Origin: Galdieria partita
Taxonomy: Eukaryota; Rhodophyta; Bangiophyceae; Galdieriales; Galdieriaceae
Length of the DNA: 64,000 nucleotides
Reading direction: 5' to 3'
Assembly: GCA_025991245.1 (NCBI GenBank)
Contig: BQMJ01000002.1
Coordinates: forward strand, 299,175 to 363,174
The notes beneath the pieces were generated by a model. The model searched no databases, was not told where the DNA came from, and saw only the letters and a program-made list of their open reading frames with translations. How positions within the stretch are numbered: the stretch's first letter is position 1; the number at the start of each line of letters is the position of its first letter. The position numbers were made by a program, and so were the translations under genes. This document shows positions 33,500-43,881 of this stretch, one piece after another.

Positions 33500-35400
33500 T
33501 ATTCGGTGTGAGAGAAAAGTATATTCGTTGTGGCTGGGCTTGCTAACCAGTGGATGGTGGAGCTATCCCTTGATAGATAGTAGTGTCCCTATCGACTTTC
33601 TCAACTGTTTTGAGACCGAAATATTTGGAACAGATAATCTTTCCCTTCAGAATCTTATTGAGAAGGTTGACTTTGAGATGCCATCATCTTGTGAAAGCAA
33701 TGTCAAACCAACCAGTGGCAATGACTCGCAAATCCTTTCATTTAGGGAAAAGTGTTGAACTCTGCCATTTTTGGACTTTATTTGGGTTGGTTTGCTTAGT
33801 ACTTTGGAGGAATAAATGTTTTATGCCAAGAGTACCCAGAAGAAGTTGCTATGGCTAAGCTTTATCTTTCTATGATCAAATATCTCAACAAAGATCGATT
33901 GGAACCATTTGGCTGTAAATATGCTTTTGTAGAGTTTGTGAAAGGCTCTCCAATATTCAGAGAATGTCTTTGTTGGACTTTGGAATAACAAAGGAAAGCA
34001 GAGACTGTCAAAGACTGCATCGAAATTGTTGTGAGGGCTCCAAATTTTGCTTATTATGGATGAGCATAATAAAATTTTTAGAAATGTTACGAAGGAGTAT
34101 ACATTTATACATTTACTTAGAAACCTCTTCATGAATTATGTCATTTCTTGACTCTTAGAGTATTGAATCTTCCAAGGGTAATTTTAGCTCGATAGTATTC
34201 TTCAATATCCTCTTTTCTCATTGTAATCTTCATAGGCACCTTATGGGGTTGTTTTTCTTCACACGTTTGAAGATTCACTCCCAATGGTTGGTGGATTGTG
34301 TTATCTTCCATTCACTGACCAATAAAGTGACGAAGAATTTGCAGAGTTTGAAAGACAGCCTGAGTATCCTGCTTGAGTGACCGAAATCGTGAAGCTGTCA
34401 TGTCATAGATGGGAAAAGTACCAAGACAAATAGAATATTTCATTGAAAACATTCATCCTGTGACTTTAAGAAGTTGGTAGAAATTTATGAGAGAAGCAAG
34501 TCGAAAATATATTGGTTGTATCGAGAGTTTCAATGAACGAGATTGTAAATCTTTCTTCAAAGAATTATCAGCTTTACTCTTTCATAAAGGCAAAATTTTA
34601 TCCTACAAACTGCATATCGTGACAAGATTCTGGTTGTTTTTCTGGAAGACGAACCTTGAAGGTTTTACATCTTCCAACAGAGGATGTCATATTGGAGTCT
34701 TGACTAAAGTATTATGAAGGGTAAATTAGGATATATGATCGATCAATATCGCAAACGTTTGGGAGCATTGAAAGGGAGCTTGTATGAAAAGTTACTTTTT
34801 TGTTCTCTATCAAAACCTATTGTAGCTCCATGGTGTCCGGGATATCAACTGAAATAGTCGTTTTCACTCCATTCAGGCGATCTTCGATATTTCGATGGTA
34901 CTTTGATTGACCCTATGATTGATTGGATGACAGATGAGTTGTGGTTATATATGCCATCCAACTTTGCTCGATGGGATTTTATCTATTACAAAAACTTGCC
35001 TCTTGAAGAATGGTCCATGTGGTTTTTTCAATGATCGATATCTTTGTTTTCAGATCATAATTACGGCAGCTCTCGTATTAAAGATAATTTTGAAGGAAGC
35101 GAGTGTCGTATTTCACAACTTTTGAATGCTATTCGAGGCCCAAAGTTATCAAATTGAACGAATGGCCTTGAAGATGAGAAATTCTCAAAGAAAGTTGCTT
35201 CAGAGCTCCCAAGAGTCATAGTAAGAGAACCGAGCGGTACAGATTGTTCGGACAGAGTTCGTTTTATATATGTTTCTCCATACAAGTCTCCAAAAGAAAT
35301 GGAATCTAATTGCTCTTTTATCTATTTTATGAAGTGGTCACCTGATTCGTTGCTTTCGTAATTGTGATTTTCCAAATGAGCCATAGCTAAAATATTTTTC
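33500..35400 (+). pseudogene. Decayed protein gene, possibly Crinkler/RHS-type NTPase
   Basis: Several open but mutually frameshifted, stop-interrupted segments on the plus strand retain protein-like sequence: about 33560-33760 (SSVPIDFLNCFETEIFG), about 33840-33990 (KLYLSMIKYLNKDRLEPFG, FVEFVKGSPIFRECL), about 34235-34345 (GVVFLHTFEDSLPMVGG), about 34870-35030 (DGTLIDPMIDWMTDELW, ARWDFIYYKNLPLEEWSM) and about 35200-35350 (LPRVIVREPSGTDC, then RFIYVSPYKSPKEM and FIYFMKWSPDSLLS). The last pair resembles the SSP...K...YMPxWs-El stretch near the end of the NTPase domain in Crinkler/RHS proteins (recalled family pattern, inference). No single frame spans it, so it is a relic. Boundaries are approximate. 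Confidence 0.4.
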
Positions 35401-36139
35401 TTAAAGTTTGATATTCTTTAATTTATATCTTTCAATCTGATAGCTTTGTTGAAGAATCCAACAAATGTATGAAATCATTTCAAACATGACCATTGCAAAG
35501 TTCTGTCACGTTGCTTATATTGGATCATTTTCAGTGCACTATTGGAAATTCATAGGATACTCATTACATCAAATAAAGCATTCGTTGTTCAAGTTTTAAT
35601 GAACATTTTTGCAAATGACAAGGATTCATCTCTTTTGTCAGCTGATTGCTTACGTATCCACCCTTGTCAACAGGAATGAATGTCCAACTCTTAGAAAGGC
35701 CAAACACTGACCACCTCTGATGACAAAGAAGTGGCTCAAATATATTTATTTTCGGGTAAGATATTGGTTCAAGTTTTCATTTTTTGCAGTCTCAAATTTT
35801 CTACGATAATACATGTCGAGGAGTCATGGGTTTTCCGTGAAAATGCACTATTTGTACGTAATGCAATAATTTCATAGTGGTCTGCAAAGGAGAGTATACT
35901 GTCTACTGTACATTTGCTGACTGTTCGCTCTTTAGAGTGCTCCTATAGATTCTTTTTCATCGATGGAAAGAACGATAATTTTACTAGTGTTCAATGATGC
36001 AAATTTAAAGCGATAATATTTCAAAATGACTAACATTGGCTTTCGACAAGTAATGAACGACGAAATGTAGAGTTCGATTCACCATAAAGTAGAGTATCAA
36101 AGTCATTGACTGTTGTTCGCAAATTCATCAGCTCGTAAT
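35401..36139. other. Spacer without recognisable features
   Basis: About 740 bp of A+T-rich sequence between the decayed gene and the C-type NTPase pseudogene. I see no ORF, RNA or repeat that I can support. Confidence 0.35.
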
Positions 36140-38690
36140 GCTACTAGTATATAGAAGAGATGGTCTTCATGTACTCGAATGATTCTCAGTCATTTTTCAT
36201 CGACCTTGCTTCGATTATTTCCAACAACACTATGCAACAGAGTCGCATATCGACAGCATACTCTTCAGGAATCAATGCATTTTCGATTAAGAACTTTTTC
36301 AAAGTCTACAAAGGATTGTGTTGGCGCATACATACTATGTCCAATATTCACAGCTGCCATTGGTGTTTGCTCTCTTCCAGCGTTAAAAGAAACTTGTTGT
36401 ACTGAGCTCGGAGCAGAAATAGTTGATTCTCCTCTCGTATCTTCCATTTGCATATCCATACTTGGACGAATATTCCTTTTTTCCATCATTCCACTGTTTC
36501 TTTCAGATTCTTCAAATGTCAAATGGAATACGTCTTAATAAATCTACAAAGGAATTTCTCAAAGAATCAGAAAGTGGTTCCAGTTGTTCCAACCATCCAG
36601 GATTGTCTGCAAACACTCTTTCAAGTTCTTCACTAGCCTTGCGACCTAAAAAGTTTCGCAAAGATGTAGTTGAACAAACTACAACTTGACAATGAGGAGG
36701 TATCCTCAACCACTCTTTTCGTATATTCTGTGGTTGTATCTCAGAGTTGATAGAACTGTAAACAATATTATTATTGTCGTCTTCATAATAAACTCCACTA
36801 TTCAATATCCAATTCTGATTATCACTAAATTGTCCGGAAACTTCTTCAGTATACTTGTTGCTTACAATCAACTGAATGACTGTTAAATCATTCTGTTCCC
36901 ATCCAAGCTGTGACGCCACTGGATGTAAAAATTTAGCAACTTCTGCCTTAATCATTGAACGTCCAACACCAGAAGTTGAAATCTGAAAACATTTCAATGT
37001 AATACCTATCAAATATACTCTCTCCTTGGTGGTTTCAGTCTCCATAGGTGTTTACTCTGAAGAAGATTCACCTTGAATAGCAAGGACAGAATCGTCTTTC
37101 ATATCTGTTACTCGAATAAGAACATCAGGTCCATTGGAATTTTGTCGAATAGGAACAAATATTCCATCTTTTGATAAATATATTTCAAAAGATATTTTCT
37201 AAGTGTGAAAAGTTTCTTCGCTACAAGTATTGATTCCAATCACTGTCGAACCAACTGCTGAAACATACTTGAGAATAGGATCCACCTTGAAGCTGCTAAC
37301 GGTTTACTAGACTCTATTGATACTCTTCTATAAGACTATGTCAAAATATACTCAATTCTCCTAGTTTGGAACAGAAATACCATCGAACATAGAGAGTAAA
37401 CATATTCGCAAAATTGAAACTACCACTAAAACGAAATTCAAGTAAACCGAATAGGAGTGAATTTTCGATAGTAACTTTTGATGCCCTTCAAAACAGTCTT
37501 TCGACAGACCAACTTGAACAATGTTTCTCCAGCTTGGCTAAGAATTGGTTGTCCGTCTTTGCCTTGTTCATTGTTCGAACAGTTCAGATGACAAATGCCA
37601 AAATGTTTCGCAATGTCCAAAACATTATTTAGAATGACTCAAAAGTATCAAAGTCTCTCTCGTTGGAATGCAAAATTCTAAAATAATTGCAAAAAAGCAT
37701 AGAAGAAACAGAAATACTTAATTCTTTTATCGAGAGAGAGAGTCACTGTCAGAGAACGATTTGAAATCATTTTCTCCACTTTCCTTTCTTATTTCATCCT
37801 CTGAAATATCACAAAAACTATTCCAACTTTCACATCTATCAATCAATAATATACTAACGAATACAATTGCATACACTTGTTTGAAGAACCAATGGTGTCC
37901 TTTACAATGACTAGGAAAAGTACTTTTAAAACTGACTAGTTATTGTTCTCCATATTTGGTATCAAAGACTTTACAGTTTCTTCAGAAAAAGACCCCAAAC
38001 GAAGAACATTGAATATTATTCGAGAAAGGCGTAGCATCTTCTTGTCTACTAGTTGTCGAGTCCGACCTCCCTGCAGAAATAAAAAGTGCAAAAGACACAG
38101 CTAAAAAGTTCACTAAAACTCCTAAAAAGGAACGATAAACATTAAACATTCTAATGACTTTGTCAGGCTTTATCCAATCTTGAAACATCGAAAAATTTCT
38201 CAGTTTTAATGTTCCAAATTTCGTCAATAAACAAATACAAATAAAGTTTCTTTAGGACTTTTAATCTATTTGAAGCCATTCTTCTGGACAAAGTAAAAAC
38301 TTGAGGAAATCAGGGCCAACTGGAAATCTACCAAGTGCTTCATTGCCCTTCCATTCTAAAAGTATAGTCTGAAAGCGAATCCCGTGAGGAACTTGGAGAG
38401 AATCGAACACTATATATAAAGTCTCGTTGAGTTGAGCATCTAGAGGAATTTTCCTATTTTCTCTCCTATTCCACTCTCAGACAGGCCAACTCATTTTCAA
38501 AAGTTGCAAACGTTTGGACGTGTTGGCCAATCGTGCTTTCCACTCCCACGCATTCGTAAGGCAAAGTTGGTTATTCCACACTTGAGAAACCTTTGATGTC
38601 CCAAACACAAGATGCGTAAAAGGCAATCAGATCCTACAACTTGCGGACTCTCAGTTGACAAGGGAATATTTGATCCTTCTAGTATGAATG
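36140..38690 (-). pseudogene. Frameshifted pseudogene of the C-type NTPase (paralogue of 46942-49605)
   Basis: Homology to the intact gene C can be followed piecewise in the same order. Near 38530-38560 a Walker A relic reads GSGKH instead of GSGKS; 38280-38450 matches the segment before Walker B; 37982-38160 retains VYRSFLGVLVNFLAVSFALF and SRQEDATPFS; 37438-37620 matches DIAKHFGICHLNCSNNEQG; and 36512-37045 is an open 177-residue block (VGRSMIKAEVAKFLHPVASQ, NWILNSGVYYEDD, LERVFADNPGWLEQLEP). Past it, 36265-36522 reads FEESERNSGMMEKRN. Frameshifts, stops and a shortened linker separate these pieces, so it is dead as a full protein. The SAM-like tail of gene C is not clearly preserved. Confidence 0.85.
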
Positions 38691-38873
38691 CCTTTCAATC
38701 TTTCAATATTGCTATCCATGCCCAAACACAGAAAATGTTTTGTAACGATTATCCTCCATAAACGACATGCTATTGTTCTACTTTGAGTCTAATCTGAGTA
38801 CTTGTTGTACTAAGAAAGTAACGCAATTAGCACAACAAATTCACTGCTCATACAAATTTTAATTTGGGCGACG

Positions 38874-40985
38874 ATGAGTTTAGGTGAAAAGTGGGGGGTT
38901 CTTCGTGACACGTTCGAGCCTATTGTGGTAGACCGTGAAGACGACGTCTACCACGTTACAGACACACTTTGTGAGCTTTATCGCAACAGACGGCAGCTGA
39001 GGGTTGAAACAACTGGCCTCAATTACAGGTTGTCCGTCCCATTTGCGCCCCACTTATTTGGCTCCGGCAAAACGACGTTTTGCCGAAGCTATTTGGAGTT
39101 GGTGCAGAGGTTTCGTGAAACTTCCCTGTCGTCTTTTGCTTCAGACCCTTCCAGGAAAGAGTTTTTGGACAAGTTACGTGAAGCCGTTTTACTTTATGTG
39201 GATATGACAGAGCTCAAACCCATCAATCCCATTGAAGAAAGGCGAAACCTGGAGTGGGCTGTCTACTACTTATTATACCGATTTGCTTGTAAGCAGAAGG
39301 GTTTGTCACTTATGAGTCCTCAAGACGCATACAAAAAAATCCCGCCTCTTCCAGAATTTTTACTTCCTGAGCTGCGGAAGATTTTGGGTATTTCTTCTGA
39401 TCAGTTTCTTCTTGTTGCTTTTGATGAAGTTGGTGTGTTGGATACAAGAGGACAATATTTTGATCTAGAAGTGAATGACGAGGGTAGAGTTCGTCCATAC
39501 AACGACTTTTTTGGTATTGTTCGGGGACTCTGTAAACAAGACAATGTATTCTTTATTGTTGTTGGGAAAAGCAAGGGTTTAAGCATTAAGAATTATACAG
39601 CTTCAGTATCAAAGGTGTTATTACATTTTATTTCGTTATCACCGTTAAACTCGTCTAGTATCGTTGAATTCCTTGAAAAAAGTCATCTCGAAGAACAGGT
39701 TCATTATCGAGTTTGTGATATTCTATGTAGTTCTACTTTTTCAGTAAATGAATTGGCAGAGGCTCTATTGGAGTATACAGGTGGAGTTCCTGGTTTGCTT
39801 ACTCGTGCAGTGAATATGCTTTTGAATTATGTACAAACAAGAGGACAGCCTTTTACGTTGAAAGATGAATGTCTATCGTGTATGAAGGAGGATGGTTTTA
39901 GAACAGTTTGCTCTGAGCCGTTTGTAACACGTATATCAACTTTGGATGAGGATACAAGAAGTTTGCTTGATATGCTACTAATGATGGCACTATATCGTAT
40001 ACCTTTCAACGTAAACGACAGATTGAATTCGGGGTCTTATTTATTTGATGCTGTTACTGAAATGGGACTCTATCGACATCCTATTGATATGAATACTTTC
40101 CAAGTGCTGCTTCCAAAAGTATTTATTGGAATCTTTGAGGAGCTAACATCTCTGTCCTTGTTAGAAAGGATACTTTTAGGATCACTTAATATAGAGCCAG
40201 TTGATTGTTTCTTTGCTTCCAAATGTCGAGTATTTGAAGGAATTGTTGCTATGCGACTTGTTTGGATACTTTCGTCCAAAGTACGAAATGAGTTTAGGGA
40301 GTTGTTGGGTAGATTATCTGCCATATGGAAAGATATGAAACTTCCTATCAATGGACCTTCACCTCTTCATTACATAATGTCGGTTAGTCGTGGTGAAGCA
40401 AGGAGTGAATCAAGCAAGGAACGGAAAACTTATGCAAGTAATGAATGGAACGAGATTATTCACAAAGCACTTGGTTTTGACAAAGTCTATATTCCAAAGG
40501 AAGCGAATTCTTATAGTCCTGATATCATGTTCAAGTTACAATCTCCCGTTAAACTCAAATTTCTTATGGTGGGAGTAGCTTGTAAAAGTCGTTGGAAATC
40601 GGAAGGAATTGGCTGGTCAGATGTTATTGAAGAAGCTAAGAAATTTCTTAAACCTGTTTACGATCAAGTTTTATCCCAAGCATTGGAATTTTATCATTGT
40701 ATGCTTATTATAGTTAGTACAAAGTTAGCACTCAATGTTGCAAACGAGTTGGGTAATCAGAGTCGATGTTATACGAGTGGAATGCTTATTGGAGGGAATT
40801 CTTTTGAAATTCCTCCTAATTGTGAACTTGTTATTCTTTGTGAAAGCGATGTAGAAATGCTCATTGACAGAGAAATATTGAATGGACTAGAAAGAGCATT
40901 CTCTACGAGTGATCGACCTGTTTTGAAAAACTTTGGTCTCGGTCTAGTTCAAAGAGTACGTCACAGTTTCTTGAGTTGGCAATAA
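38874..40985 (+). CDS. STAND/archaeal-ATPase-like P-loop NTPase with nuclease-like C-terminus (gene A)
   Basis: Intron-less, 703 residues. Domains in order: N-terminal strand/helix with IVVDREDDVY (17-26); Walker A APHLFGSGKTTF (58-69, K66/T67); VLLYVDMTELKP (105-116); Walker B FLLVAFDEVG (178-187, D184/E185); a sensor-1-like strand VFFIVVGKSKGL (225-236); LEYTGGVPGLL (299-309), a lid motif common in archaeal-ATPase/STAND proteins; a helical middle; and a C-terminal module with SYSPDIMFKL (D550) and FLMVGVACKSRW (K571), spaced like the D...xK of PD-(D/E)XK enzymes but with Ala where Glu/Gln is expected. It is a close paralogue of gene B, facing it convergently. The biochemical role is unknown. 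Galdieria is known to carry an expanded ATPase family thought to be of prokaryotic origin (established for the genus; membership of this gene is inferred). Confidence 0.85.
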   Translation: MSLGEKWGVLRDTFEPIVVDREDDVYHVTDTLCELYRNRRQLRVETTGLNYRLSVPFAPHLFGSGKTTFCRSYLELVQRFRETSLSSFASDPSRKEFLDKLREAVLLYVDMTELKPINPIEERRNLEWAVYYLLYRFACKQKGLSLMSPQDAYKKIPPLPEFLLPELRKILGISSDQFLLVAFDEVGVLDTRGQYFDLEVNDEGRVRPYNDFFGIVRGLCKQDNVFFIVVGKSKGLSIKNYTASVSKVLLHFISLSPLNSSSIVEFLEKSHLEEQVHYRVCDILCSSTFSVNELAEALLEYTGGVPGLLTRAVNMLLNYVQTRGQPFTLKDECLSCMKEDGFRTVCSEPFVTRISTLDEDTRSLLDMLLMMALYRIPFNVNDRLNSGSYLFDAVTEMGLYRHPIDMNTFQVLLPKVFIGIFEELTSLSLLERILLGSLNIEPVDCFFASKCRVFEGIVAMRLVWILSSKVRNEFRELLGRLSAIWKDMKLPINGPSPLHYIMSVSRGEARSESSKERKTYASNEWNEIIHKALGFDKVYIPKEANSYSPDIMFKLQSPVKLKFLMVGVACKSRWKSEGIGWSDVIEEAKKFLKPVYDQVLSQALEFYHCMLIIVSTKLALNVANELGNQSRCYTSGMLIGGNSFEIPPNCELVILCESDVEMLIDREILNGLERAFSTSDRPVLKNFGLGLVQRVRHSFLSWQ

Positions 40986-41266
40986 AGTTTGAATTCTTAC
41001 ATTCGATCGCTCGTTCGGTTGTTTTTATGACAAACTGTAAACTAAATATGTTTGAAAACTTTTTTTAAAATGTACTCATTGTATTCCATACTTGGATGAT
41101 GATTGCTGCTGAACAGTGTCAAAAGTTTACAAGTTGTATAATTGCTTGCATGTCTTTTTGGTTTTTCACTGAGTCTTCAAGTGTATATTTTTAAAATGAA
41201 CTGATTGTCTACTCCAGTATTACTAGAGGAATACCGTTGTCTTGTTGGAATACTGTTGACTTGATG

Positions 41267-41476
41267 TTACCAGGAAATATAAAACCAGCGACCATATTGT
41301 ATTAACTTTTGAAACTCAGTTTTACTGGTGTCCAGCTCATGTAACGAACAAGAAAATCTAGTTGATAGTTCTAGAATTAACTTGTTGTCACTTTCCGAGT
41401 TTTCCTTGATTGGACTCATAAAACCATGAAGAACATCTTGAAAGTGAGATATAGTTGAATCTAATCTTGAAGACAT
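41267..41476 (-). CDS. Small hypothetical helical ORF
   Basis: A 69-residue ORF starting MSSRLDSTISHFQDVLHG, with an amphipathic pattern through LILELSTRFSCSLHELD and KTEFQKLIQ, predicted as helical hairpin or coiled coil. A GTAACA immediately after the last codon could be a splice donor leading to a further exon. It lies between the convergent NTPase genes A and B. I do not recognise it. It could be a real small gene (a small helical complex subunit would look like this) or chance; evidence is composition only. Confidence 0.35.
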   Translation of the reverse strand: MSSRLDSTISHFQDVLHGFMSPIKENSESDNKLILELSTRFSCSLHELDTSKTEFQKLIQYGRWFYISW

Positions 41477-41763
41477 TTTATGAAATGGTAAACAGAAAAA
41501 CAAAGAGAGCTTCGTTCTTTCTCATTAACCATAAAGACATTGAATTTGTAACAGTACACAACGAGTTCATAAGTAAACAACAATGAAATTGTACAGTTGC
41601 ACTACTAAACTCGTTTCAGAATTATTCGACAAAGTACGATAAAGTAGTACAAAAATAATGGAAAATTAGGAAAATTGACTTTCTTTACAAACCAATTGAA
41701 CTTTTCGAATACTTCTCAAATGAACAAATCAATATGGATCCAAACAGGAATAAGATGCTATTT

Positions 41764-43881
41764 CTAAATATTTTTGGAAAGAGATAAAACCATTTCTTGC
41801 ACTGTTGAGATTCCAATACTTCTCGAATGTGGATTATCCGTAGACTTGAAAGCACTCCTTAAACTCGACAAAATATCTTTACCAATAAAGTTTTCTACAT
41901 CTGATTCAGAAAGAATGATCAATTCACAATTAAGAGGAATCGTGAAAACTCCTGCAACTCTATCGCCAAAGGAATAACAATGACTAGAATGATTCAAGTC
42001 AGTTGCTACACTAGTCGATAGCTTAGTACTCATGATGATCAACAAGCAATGTAATGTAGGATGAACAGTCACGACTTGATCATGAACTGGTTGCAAAAAC
42101 TTGCAAGCTTCATCCACTATTTCATTCCATCTAATACCATTCAAACTCCATCGTCCTTTACAGGCAATACCTACAATCAAATTCTGTTCGCTCGTTCTTC
42201 CATGCAACTTGAATAATATGTCTGGACTATGAGATGTTGGCTCAAATGGAATATATATCTTTTCGAATTCTAACATTTCTTCCACAATTTTTTTCCAGTC
42301 ATTGATATCGAATGTATCTCTCTCTACTTCTGATGTAGATCTAGTATAATGTATAGATTTCATATAGTAAGCAGTAGATTCAGAGGAAAACTTTACATTC
42401 ATCTCTTTCCAAACAGAGGACAACTGACCAAGAATAGAAAACATCAAACTGTCTGTCGGGTGATAACAAAAATGTAAATAAAACATTGTGGCAACGAGAC
42501 CTTCGAAAACTCGACATTTTGATTCATAAAAAAATTCCACAGGCTGTGACTTGAGGGTTTGTAATAGTAACCATTCCAACCTATCGTTCCTTACATTTTG
42601 CTCAATATATCCAATCAGTAACTTGGGAATCAACACTTCATAAAGTTCTTGATGGTTTTCATCTACAATCAACCGACGATAAAAGCACATATCTGTCACT
42701 AGATCAAACAGAAATACATCAAAAGTAGAGCTAAGATGCACAAGCTCATCCAACTCAAACCGAATATGATATAATGCCAACAAAGTAAGCATTTTTAACA
42801 AACGTTGACGCGTCTTGCTAAGACTACTCAAACGAGGCAACAATGGATCAACACAATAATTTGTTGCTATGGAATCATTCATTATCATCCAAAAGCCTTC
42901 TTTAGATAATAACAAGTGGTCTTGTGATAATTTACAATGCAAAAGGTAGTTGATTGCTTTCACAAGTAAACCAGGAACACCACCAGTAAGTTCTAGTAAC
43001 AATTCTGCAAGTTCATTGGTTGAAAAGTGTTGATGACAAAGGATTTGTGAAACTTTAGGACACCCAGTAAACATAAAAGAAGAACTTTTCTCCAAATGTT
43101 CAATGATGCTATGCTTTTCAAGTGGTGAGAGGGGAATAAACGTCAACTCAACCCTGGATACTGAAATTGCGTTATTATGTATATTTAAGCCTTCACTTTT
43201 TCCAACAACAAAAAAGAATACATTGTCTTCTTTACAGAGTCCATGAATAATACCAACAAAGTCGTTGTATGGAAAAACTTTTTCATCCTGGGTCGTTTCG
43301 AAATCAAAGTCGCCGTAACTCTCATCTAGAACACCAACTTCATCAAAAGCAACAAGAAGAAACTGATCAGTACGCATGTTTAACACTTCACGTATTTTTT
43401 TAATTAGCACATCAGTCCTAAGTTTAAAAACTTTGAAACACTCGTCAGGATCTGGTTCTCCTTGACCCGATTTCAGACAGGCAGACTTGAACAACAAATA
43501 ATGAACAGCCCACTCCAGGTTTCGCTTTTCTTCAATGGGATTCGTGGGTTTGAGCTCTGTCAAATCCACATAAAGTAAAACGGCTTCATGTAACTTGTCC
43601 AGAAAGGATCTCCTGCGGTCTTTTTCACAATCACTTATGTTCTCAGGTCCTATTAGTGCTCTTTCACCCATGCTCTTCACGAGTTCTAAATAACTTTTTA
43701 CGAAACGTGTCTTTCCACTTCCAAAGAGATGTGGGGCGAAAGGAATGACTGGTTTAAAAGAACGATCGACTTCCCGGCGAACCTGCAACACGTACAACTG
43801 TCCAGTTGTTAAAACCACGTCTTGCTCTCTATCGACTACAACAGTGTCATACATATCTTGTCGTTGGAAAACGCTCGACAT
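41764..43881 (-). CDS. STAND/archaeal-ATPase-like P-loop NTPase with nuclease-like C-terminus (gene B)
   Basis: Intron-less. The frame is open from 44025, but ATG 43881 (MSSVFQRQDMYDTVVVDREQ) gives 705 residues colinear with gene A, so I prefer it. Motifs: APHLFGSGKTRF (Walker A, K57), EAVLLYVDLTELKP, FLLVAFDEVG (Walker B, D180/E181), VFFFVVGKSEGL, LTGGVPGLLVKA (299-310), then a helical region and the C-terminal module with SHSPDILFKL and LIVGIACKGRW, followed by LLIIMSTKLS and IPLNCELIILSESDVE. The strongest similarity to A is around Walker A, the TELKP...NLEWAV block and the C-terminal module. The two genes are convergent, 0.8 kb apart. As in A, the putative nuclease motif lacks the acidic residue before the Lys. 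Confidence 0.85.
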   Translation of the reverse strand: MSSVFQRQDMYDTVVVDREQDVVLTTGQLYVLQVRREVDRSFKPVIPFAPHLFGSGKTRFVKSYLELVKSMGERALIGPENISDCEKDRRRSFLDKLHEAVLLYVDLTELKPTNPIEEKRNLEWAVHYLLFKSACLKSGQGEPDPDECFKVFKLRTDVLIKKIREVLNMRTDQFLLVAFDEVGVLDESYGDFDFETTQDEKVFPYNDFVGIIHGLCKEDNVFFFVVGKSEGLNIHNNAISVSRVELTFIPLSPLEKHSIIEHLEKSSSFMFTGCPKVSQILCHQHFSTNELAELLLELTGGVPGLLVKAINYLLHCKLSQDHLLLSKEGFWMIMNDSIATNYCVDPLLPRLSSLSKTRQRLLKMLTLLALYHIRFELDELVHLSSTFDVFLFDLVTDMCFYRRLIVDENHQELYEVLIPKLLIGYIEQNVRNDRLEWLLLQTLKSQPVEFFYESKCRVFEGLVATMFYLHFCYHPTDSLMFSILGQLSSVWKEMNVKFSSESTAYYMKSIHYTRSTSEVERDTFDINDWKKIVEEMLEFEKIYIPFEPTSHSPDILFKLHGRTSEQNLIVGIACKGRWSLNGIRWNEIVDEACKFLQPVHDQVVTVHPTLHCLLIIMSTKLSTSVATDLNHSSHCYSFGDRVAGVFTIPLNCELIILSESDVENFIGKDILSSLRSAFKSTDNPHSRSIGISTVQEMVLSLSKNI

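Noticed and set aside
36050-36100. tRNA-like AGTTCGATTCACC word
   Set aside because: Resembles a B box, but no A box or cloverleaf can be folded upstream.
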